Below, in pieces: positions 58,217 to 64,000 of a DNA stretch of 64,000 bases (positions are counted from its first letter, which is position 1; every line of letters begins with the position of its first letter). This DNA is from Parahalioglobus pacificus (GTDB lineage Bacteria > Pseudomonadota > Gammaproteobacteria > Pseudomonadales > Halieaceae). The notes under the pieces are model-generated. The model did not search any database. It saw only the letters and a list, made by a program, of their open reading frames with translations, and was not told where the DNA came from. Where the stretch lies: the NCBI RefSeq assembly GCF_014652275.1, contig NZ_BMYM01000001.1:1736001-1800000 (forward strand), given 5' to 3'. The position numbers and the translations under genes are program-made.

Positions 58217-58821
58217 TAGCTGCGCCCCCTCTCGGCAATCGCGCTCAGAACATCAGCGCTACTCACAACATCCGCATACTTGGCGTGCAGGTCATGCAGA
58301 TTAGCCTCGTGCGCCTGCGCACTGCGATCACCCACGGCCTCGCGGGGTATGCAAACCGGGTAGTCGTGTTGCAGACCATCCACTGCCGTTGCGCGCACGC
58401 AGCCTGAAGTAGTGAGCCCGGTGACTACAAGGCTGTCGGCACCTGCCGCCTGCAGCGCCTCGTTGAGATTGGTGCCAAAGAAGCCGCTGGCGTACTGCTT
58501 TTCGATCAGCTCTTCACCCTCACGAGGTGCCAGGCGTGCATCCACCTGAACCCAGTGTGAGTCGGGCTGCAGAACGTCCAGCGCCGGCAAACGCGAGCGG
58601 AACACCGGCGCCTGATTGGCGTCGCGATACACCACCGTGGTGTAAAACACGGGCAAACCCTTGTTGCGGAAGGCGTCCAGCAATCTGGCATTGGCTGCCA
58701 CCACCGCATCACTGTCGCTGCCCAACGGGCAGGTGGGATCGGTAAACCCGTTGATCAGGTCTACCAACACCAACGCGGGCCTCTGGCCCAGTGACTGTGA
58801 TTGGCGGCTAAGGTCTGGCAT
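58216..58821 (-). CDS. isochorismatase-family cysteine hydrolase
   Basis: A 201-residue amidohydrolase of the isochorismatase fold. The catalytic triad is visible: D21 in LVLVDLINGFTDP, K108 in LIEKQYASGFFGTNL and C141 in VVTGLTTSGCVRATAVDGLQ. The motif and length are close to N-carbamoylsarcosine amidase and nicotinamidase-like enzymes. It lies 3 bases from the hydantoinase B gene and overlaps the regulator start by one base. A role in removing a carbamoyl group or opening an amide after ring hydrolysis is inferred from this setting. Confidence 0.9.
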   Translation of the reverse strand: MPDLSRQSQSLGQRPALVLVDLINGFTDPTCPLGSDSDAVVAANARLLDAFRNKGLPVFYTTVVYRDANQAPVFRSRLPALDVLQPDSHWVQVDARLAPREGEELIEKQYASGFFGTNLNEALQAAGADSLVVTGLTTSGCVRATAVDGLQHDYPVCIPREAVGDRSAQAHEANLHDLHAKYADVVSSADVLSAIAERGRS

Positions 58822-58824
58822 GGC

Positions 58825-60711
58825 TTAGGCGGCGCTACTGGGGTTGAAACGCGGGGACTCGGGCGCCGGCATGTGCGTTTCTTCCAGACAGCGTGCCTTC
58901 AATTCCTCGATGGTTCCGCCGCGGTTAAACACCGTCACTTCACCGCGCTCAGCCTTTAGCTGGGCACGCCGGGCTTCGGTGGCAGCCTCATCGAACACGC
59001 CGTCTTCTGAAACAATCACGCCATAGCGCTTGGCACCCTCAGGCGTTACCAGACGCCGCGCTATATCCTGCAAAACCAATGCGGGATCGCGATCATAGGG
59101 ATCACCCCAGCCGCCGCCGCCCCAGGTGTTGAAGTACAGCAGATCACCCGCCTGCACTTTCACACCTTCGATTTTCGCGGGCAGCCATTCCTCAGAGCCA
59201 TCCTTGCGCACCAGTTTCTTGGTGGACCGCTTGCCGGTCTCTCCGCCCAATACGCCCCAGGGATAGGTCAACCAGCGTTCATCGTGAATACCTATTTCAC
59301 CGTCAGCGAGGAATCGATAGGCCACACTGAGGCCGTTGCCGCCACGGTGCAGCCCCGCACCTCCGGAATCAGGGATGGTTTCGTAGCGCTCAATGCGCAG
59401 TGGGAAGTACGACTCGATAAATTCGTTGGGCACGTTGGTGAAGCCAGGCCAGAGCGAGTGACCGTCCGGACCATCACCGACCGGGCGTCCGGGAATTCCG
59501 CCGAAGCCAATCTGGAACAGCTGGAACCAATCGCCATTCTTACCTTCACGCTGGTCATAGCCCGAGTAGAACAGGTGGGGTGAATCGGAGAAGCCCGCCG
59601 CGTTCAGCATTTGCTCCGGTGCGCCCATGCCCAATAGCGCGCCCAGCAGATCGAAGATACGACCCAAGGCGTGCGTACGGCCTGACAAGGCCGCCGGGAA
59701 ATTGGGCTTAAGCAGAGTGCCCTGCGGAATGCGCACATCAACGAGGTCATAGAAGCCGTCGTTAAATACGATCTGCGGATCCACCACGTTGATCGTGAAG
59801 GAACCGAAGAACATCTTGAACATGTCTTCGTTGAGGAAGAAGTTTACCGAGCTCTGCGCCTGCGGATCAGTGCCTTCGAAATCGAAAATCGCTGTCGAGC
59901 CCTCGCGCCACATCTTGCACTTGATGCGATACGGGCCCATGCCCATACCGTCGTCGCAGAGGAAGTCTTCAAACTCGCGCGGCTCTTCGGGGATGAACAT
60001 CTCGATGATGTGTTTCATTGCCGCGTGGTTGCGCGACAGCATGGTGTCCATGGTGGAGATCAGGACCTCATCACCAAAGCGCTCAGCCAATTCAACGCAG
60101 CGCTTTGCCGCGGTGTTACAGGCCGCTACCAGTGCATTCAGATCGAAGCGGTTCCACTGCGGAGTGCGCACGTTATGAAGGATTAGCTCCAGCAGATCCG
60201 CCTGCAGCTCACCCTTCTTGTACAGTTTGATGGGCGGAATGCGGATGCCTTCCTGGTAAATAGTAGTGGCCTCAATAGGAATCGAGCCGGGGACCATGCC
60301 GCCGTTATCTGACATATGACCGAACATCGCCGACCAGGCGATGTGCCTGCCTTCTTTGAACACCGGCACCAGCACCACCCAGTCGGGCAGGTGCGACACT
60401 GCGGCGTTACACATGTAAGGATCGTTGGTGAGGATAATATCGCCTTCCTCAATCTCCTCATCGTAGGCTTCAAGGAAGGGTCCAATGAACGAGCCGAACT
60501 GACCCACCACCATTTTCCCGTCGCGATTAGCGATCATCGGGAAGCAGTCGCCCTGCTCACGGATGCCAGGCGACATGGCGGTGCGGAACAGCACAGCATC
60601 CATCTCTTCCCGCGCATTGCGCAGCGCGTTCTCAATGATGTCTACCGTGACTCCGTCGACCTCAACCGGATTCAGGGGCGCCGTATTAGTCTGGATAATT
60701 GTTGCACTCAT
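58825..60711 (-). CDS. hydantoinase B/oxoprolinase family subunit
   Basis: A 628-residue HyuB-type protein. Conserved blocks are VDIIENALRNAREEMDAVLFRTAMSPGIREQGDC near the N-terminus, ILTNDPYMCNAAVSHLPDWVVLVPVF, and the C-terminal GAGLHRGGNGLSVAYRFLADGEIG followed by GGGGWGDPYDRDPALV. These occur in the B subunits of ATP-dependent hydantoinases, 5-oxoprolinases and in related ketone carboxylases (acetone, acetophenone). It is 13 bases downstream of HyuA-type gene. It would form a complex with that subunit in the cytosol. Confidence 0.93.
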   Translation of the reverse strand: MSATIIQTNTAPLNPVEVDGVTVDIIENALRNAREEMDAVLFRTAMSPGIREQGDCFPMIANRDGKMVVGQFGSFIGPFLEAYDEEIEEGDIILTNDPYMCNAAVSHLPDWVVLVPVFKEGRHIAWSAMFGHMSDNGGMVPGSIPIEATTIYQEGIRIPPIKLYKKGELQADLLELILHNVRTPQWNRFDLNALVAACNTAAKRCVELAERFGDEVLISTMDTMLSRNHAAMKHIIEMFIPEEPREFEDFLCDDGMGMGPYRIKCKMWREGSTAIFDFEGTDPQAQSSVNFFLNEDMFKMFFGSFTINVVDPQIVFNDGFYDLVDVRIPQGTLLKPNFPAALSGRTHALGRIFDLLGALLGMGAPEQMLNAAGFSDSPHLFYSGYDQREGKNGDWFQLFQIGFGGIPGRPVGDGPDGHSLWPGFTNVPNEFIESYFPLRIERYETIPDSGGAGLHRGGNGLSVAYRFLADGEIGIHDERWLTYPWGVLGGETGKRSTKKLVRKDGSEEWLPAKIEGVKVQAGDLLYFNTWGGGGWGDPYDRDPALVLQDIARRLVTPEGAKRYGVIVSEDGVFDEAATEARRAQLKAERGEVTVFNRGGTIEELKARCLEETHMPAPESPRFNPSSAA

Positions 60712-60724
60712 TGTCCTGGTCTCC

Positions 60725-62785
60725 TTACGCCGCCGGGTTTATTAGAAGGTTGCCCACAGCATCAACACGGGCGTCGTAGCCCGGCAGCACCACGGTGGTG
60801 GAGTCCATTTCGCTGACGATGGCAGGGCCAGCCACCACAAGCCCTTCGTGTAGCTTGTTGCGATCGTAGATGCCCGCTTCGTGCCACTGCCCCTCGAAGA
60901 AGAACTTGCTCTGGTGCAACTTGCACTCATCCAACGTTGTACCGGCAGTACCCAGACTCATCTCGGCGATGGCCTTGGCCCGCGCCTTGGCAACAGCGCG
61001 AATCATCAGGATTTCGTGCCCGTCACCCAGTTTGAAAGTGAACAACTGCTCGTGCTCCGCATCGAACTGGTCCGTCAGCAAGGAGATACCCCGCTCTGTC
61101 AGCTCCTGCTCAGTAAAGTCCACGGTAATCTGGAAGGCCTGCCCCGCGTATCGCAAGTCAGCCTGGTAGCCGATCTCGTGGTCTTCGACGGGAATACCGT
61201 CAGCAACCAGCGACTCCCCGGCCCGCAGCTGTAGCTCTCTCAGGTCGGCGCGCAGTTGCTCATCGGTCAGATCCGAGGCCATGGTGATGTAGGTTCGCGC
61301 AGCTTCATCCTGCACCTGTGTAGTGGCGTCACCGTAGGCGCAAAGTACACCCGGGCCGGGCGGCACAATCACAGGCCAGGCGTCAGTGAGAATGCCCAGA
61401 GCGTTAGCATGCAGGGGGCCAGCGCCACCGAAGCCCACCAAAGCAAAATCGCGTGGGTCATAGCCCTGCTCTACCGACACTAGCCGCAGCGCACCGAACA
61501 TGGCTTCGTTCACAATTTTGATGATGCCTTCGGCCGCTTCCATCAGCTCAATGCCCATGGCATCAGCGACCTTCTGAACAGCCGCAACGGATGCGTCGCG
61601 ATTGATTTCCATCGCACCGCCTAACTGGACGTCAGAGGGGAGATAACCCAACACCACGTTAGCGTCGCAGACAGTCGGCTCTACGCCACCCTTCATGTAG
61701 CAGGCAGGCCCGGGGACAGCACCGGCAGACTCAGGACCTACACGCAGCGCTTTGGTGAGTTCGGGCACAAAGGCAATGGAGCCACCGCCGGCGCCCACTG
61801 TACGCACGTCCACTGACGGTGCGCGCACACGCACATCACCCACAAAGGTTTCTCGACGAACGCGTGCACGCGAGTTCTGAATCAGGGCAACGTCGGTAGA
61901 CGTACCGCCCATATCAAAGGTCAGGATGTCGTCATAACCCGCGCGGCTGCAAAAGTAGATGGCACCCGCCACCCCACCCGCTGGGCCGGACATCAACAAA
62001 TTTACTGGCGATTCCGCCGACGCACGCGCCGACGCCAGACCACCGTCTGAGCGCAGGATGGACAGCTGGGTGTCTTCACCCATCTTCTGTTCCAGCGCTG
62101 CCTGAAGGTTATTGACGTACTGCTCTACCTCGGGCCGCACATAGGAGTTAACCACCGTGGTTTCTGTGCGCTCGTACTCCTGCATTTCCGGCACAACATC
62201 ACTGGAAATAGAAATAGGCGTGTCGCAGAAAACTTCTTCGGCGATAACCTGCGCGCGGCGCTCATGTTCTGCATTGATGTAAGCGTTGATAAAACAGATC
62301 GTCAGGGCTTCGATACCACCGCGGGCTTTCAGAGTTTCAAGATCAGCCCGCAATGCGGCCTCATCCAGTGCCTCTACCACCTCGCCGTCAGCACCGACGC
62401 GCTCACGGGCACCGATAGTTAACTCCAGTGGTGCCAGCAGCGGTTTCTTCACGTAGCTCACCCAACCGCCCAGACCGCCAGGACAAAACGAGCGCGCAAC
62501 CTGCAGTGTGTCTTCGTAACCGGCGGTGGTGACCAGCCCAACTGTGGCCCCCTTGCCAGTAAGTACCGCATTGGTGGCCACGGTAGTACCGTGCATTACC
62601 AGCTTGATGTCTGCCGGGTTAACACCCGATTCGTCACACACACGCGCGACACCGTTTAACACACCAATGGACTGGTCCTGTGGCGTTGATGGCACCTTGG
62701 CGGTGTGGGTCTGCCCGGTCTCTTCATTCATCAGCAGGAAGTCGGTGAACGTGCCACCGACATCCACACCTAAGCGATAGGCCAT
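60725..62785 (-). CDS. hydantoinase A/oxoprolinase family subunit
   Basis: A 686-residue HyuA-type protein, ATP-dependent, of the ASKHA-like fold. The N-terminal phosphate loop is LGVDVGGTFTDFLLM; the second is LTFDMGGTSTDVALI near residue 295; LMSGPAGGVAGAIYF and VGAGGGSIAFV are further conserved blocks. It would pair with the B subunit encoded next. The class covers hydantoinases, 5-oxoprolinases, and ATP-dependent ketone carboxylases such as acetone carboxylase; the choice is open. It begins 40 bases after the HMG-CoA-lyase-like gene. Confidence 0.93.
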   Translation of the reverse strand: MAYRLGVDVGGTFTDFLLMNEETGQTHTAKVPSTPQDQSIGVLNGVARVCDESGVNPADIKLVMHGTTVATNAVLTGKGATVGLVTTAGYEDTLQVARSFCPGGLGGWVSYVKKPLLAPLELTIGARERVGADGEVVEALDEAALRADLETLKARGGIEALTICFINAYINAEHERRAQVIAEEVFCDTPISISSDVVPEMQEYERTETTVVNSYVRPEVEQYVNNLQAALEQKMGEDTQLSILRSDGGLASARASAESPVNLLMSGPAGGVAGAIYFCSRAGYDDILTFDMGGTSTDVALIQNSRARVRRETFVGDVRVRAPSVDVRTVGAGGGSIAFVPELTKALRVGPESAGAVPGPACYMKGGVEPTVCDANVVLGYLPSDVQLGGAMEINRDASVAAVQKVADAMGIELMEAAEGIIKIVNEAMFGALRLVSVEQGYDPRDFALVGFGGAGPLHANALGILTDAWPVIVPPGPGVLCAYGDATTQVQDEAARTYITMASDLTDEQLRADLRELQLRAGESLVADGIPVEDHEIGYQADLRYAGQAFQITVDFTEQELTERGISLLTDQFDAEHEQLFTFKLGDGHEILMIRAVAKARAKAIAEMSLGTAGTTLDECKLHQSKFFFEGQWHEAGIYDRNKLHEGLVVAGPAIVSEMDSTTVVLPGYDARVDAVGNLLINPAA

Positions 62786-62825
62786 GCCTGTTATCTCCTC
62801 GTTCTCAAAGCCTGTTACTGCCGCT

Positions 62826-63728
62826 TCAGGCGGCGTTGTTTGTTAGCCAGTAATGGGCGCGACCGCCCTGCACGTACCCGGTAAATTCGCTGGCGCGACT
62901 GACCGCCTGCAACAGCGCGGGCATATTGATGCCAGTGGTAAAGCCCATTTGCTCCACCATCATCACCACGTCTTCGGTAGCGACATTGCCTTTCGCACCG
63001 GGGGCGAAGGGGCAACCGCCCAAACCGCCCAATGAGCAGTCAAAGCGGCGCACGCCGCTCTCAATGGCGGCAAATACATTGGCCAGACCCATCGCGCGGG
63101 TATCGTGGAAGTGACAGGCCAGTCGCTGAGCGCCGTGCGCTGCAACCAGTGCATCCATGACGTCACGCACCCCGGCGGGATTAGCCGCACCGATGGTGTC
63201 AGCCATCACAATCTCATCGGCACCCCAATCGGCCAGCAGTGCAGCCTGCTCAATCACTGTGGCAGCGGGCACGGGACCCTCAAACGGGCATTCCCAGGCG
63301 ACGGACAGGTAGGCTTGTACGCGCGCGCCCTCAGATTTGCCGCGCGCAATGATGTCCTTGGCAACCGCCAGGGTCTGTTCCAGAGTCATACGAATGTTTT
63401 TCAGGTTCATGGTTTCCGTCGCGGACACCACGACGGCCACGGTTTCGGCACCCGCGGCCCGCGCCAACTCGTAGCCCTTCATGTTGGGCACCAGCACACT
63501 GAGCTCCGCATCGGCTGGCAACGACACGGCTGCCAGCACCTGGTCAGTCCCCGCCATTTGGGGCACGGCCTTGGGGGAGACGAAACTGCCTGCTTCGATG
63601 TGCTTAATACCGGCGGCCAACAAGGACTCAACAAGGGCGACGCGCTGCTCAACCGTGAGGTGCTTGTCCTGGCTCTGCAGGCCATCACGGGGACCAACTT
63701 CATTGATGACAATGGTTTCCTGTGTCAT
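62826..63728 (-). CDS. hydroxymethylglutaryl-CoA lyase family protein
   Basis: A 300-residue HMG-CoA lyase-like TIM-barrel. INEVGPRDGLQSQ is the N-terminal catalytic motif; ACHFHDTRAMGLANVFAAIESGVRRFD holds the metal-binding His pair; and the signature SLGGLGGCPFAPGAKGNVATEDVV carries the catalytic Cys (the usual GASGN reads GAKGN). It cleaves HMG-CoA or a related 3-hydroxy-acyl-CoA. Its ATG overlaps the stop of the CoA transferase gene by one base, so the two are translationally coupled. Confidence 0.92.
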   Translation of the reverse strand: MTQETIVINEVGPRDGLQSQDKHLTVEQRVALVESLLAAGIKHIEAGSFVSPKAVPQMAGTDQVLAAVSLPADAELSVLVPNMKGYELARAAGAETVAVVVSATETMNLKNIRMTLEQTLAVAKDIIARGKSEGARVQAYLSVAWECPFEGPVPAATVIEQAALLADWGADEIVMADTIGAANPAGVRDVMDALVAAHGAQRLACHFHDTRAMGLANVFAAIESGVRRFDCSLGGLGGCPFAPGAKGNVATEDVVMMVEQMGFTTGINMPALLQAVSRASEFTGYVQGGRAHYWLTNNAA

Positions 63729-64000
63729 TAGCCGATCACTCCCTGTTCACGCAGTGCGGCAATTTCGTCGCCGCTGTAGCCCAGCAATTCACTAAACACA
63801 CTGTCGGTGTGCTGCCCGAGCAGAGGTGCAGGCGAAAAGTCCTCTGCACTGCTGCGGGAGAGCTTGATGGGGTTTCCGGGCCCCTGGGTGGTTGCACCGT
63901 CAGGATGCTTCAACTCGACCACCATATTGCGGTGGTGTACTTGCGGGTCAGAGAGGGCCTGACTGAAGCTATTCACGGGGGCACAGGGAATCCGTTGCGC
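63728..64000 (-). CDS. CaiB/BaiF family (class III) CoA transferase, C-terminal part
   Basis: The last 90 residues of a protein that continues past the right edge. The fragment begins in phase at 64000 and reads IPCAPVNSFSQALSDPQVHHRN, then PGNPIKLSRSSAEDFSPAPLLGQHTD and LGYSGDEIAALREQGVIG: the closing region of a class III CoA transferase. Such enzymes move CoA between carboxylic acids. It lies upstream of, and one base overlapping, the HMG-CoA-lyase-like gene, so the two likely form one step pair. Confidence 0.9.
   Translation of the reverse strand, partial: AQRIPCAPVNSFSQALSDPQVHHRNMVVELKHPDGATTQGPGNPIKLSRSSAEDFSPAPLLGQHTDSVFSELLGYSGDEIAALREQGVIG

Overview
The window reads as chromosome of a free-living, probably marine gammaproteobacterium. 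The order alaS, lysC, csrA, tRNA-Ser(GCU) (46.2 to 41.7 kb, minus strand), with a HIT protein and a Trm112/YcaR protein ahead of alaS, is typical of the class. GC looks to be in the mid-to-high 50s by eye. The many TonB-dependent receptors, secreted peptidases and acyl-CoA, flavin monooxygenase and CoA-transferase genes suggest the Halieaceae (OM60/NOR5) or a related cellvibrionalean group. That placement is an inference. No prophage, insertion sequence, CRISPR array or rRNA was seen.

Layout. 0-5 kb: a minus-strand run of PQQ-type sugar dehydrogenase, Baeyer-Villiger-type flavin monooxygenase, crotonase and glutathione S-transferase. 5-14.4 kb: a DUF885 peptidase, then a small operon behind a clear Fur-box promoter (two unknown small proteins and a DUF6607 protein), a membrane-fused M28 peptidase, an HD protein resembling PhnZ-type oxygenases, a Tat-exported PhoX phosphatase and a VOC protein. 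14.5-22.7 kb: DsbA-like, DJ-1/PfpI-like, DUF1415, HupE/UreJ, M3 peptidase lipoprotein, AbgT transporter and endonuclease VIII. 22.9-30.4 kb: a VPS10/sortilin-type propeller protein, a TonB-dependent receptor, a sterol-desaturase-family hydroxylase and a DUF481 protein. 30.7-41.5 kb: AcnB, ArfB, a PLP decarboxylase, S9 and M20 peptidases, a GlpT-like transporter and a DUF3192 lipoprotein. 41.7-50.3 kb: the housekeeping block plus an M23 peptidase, GreB, a serine hydrolase and a UDG-family protein. 50.4-54 kb: gcvP and a nitroreductase.

54-64 kb is one tightly packed minus-strand unit that runs off the right edge: CoA transferase, HMG-CoA-lyase-like protein, hydantoinase/oxoprolinase A and B, isochorismatase-fold amidohydrolase, PrpR-type sigma-54 activator and TonB-dependent receptor. 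It combines outer-membrane uptake, sensing and catabolism in one unit for an unidentified substrate, and is the best candidate here for an undescribed pathway. The second candidates are the Fur-controlled trio (6.8-8.7 kb) and the PhnZ-like HD protein beside phoX (11-14 kb).

Starts were adjusted by hand where an upstream Shine-Dalgarno sequence or a signal peptide favoured an internal codon.
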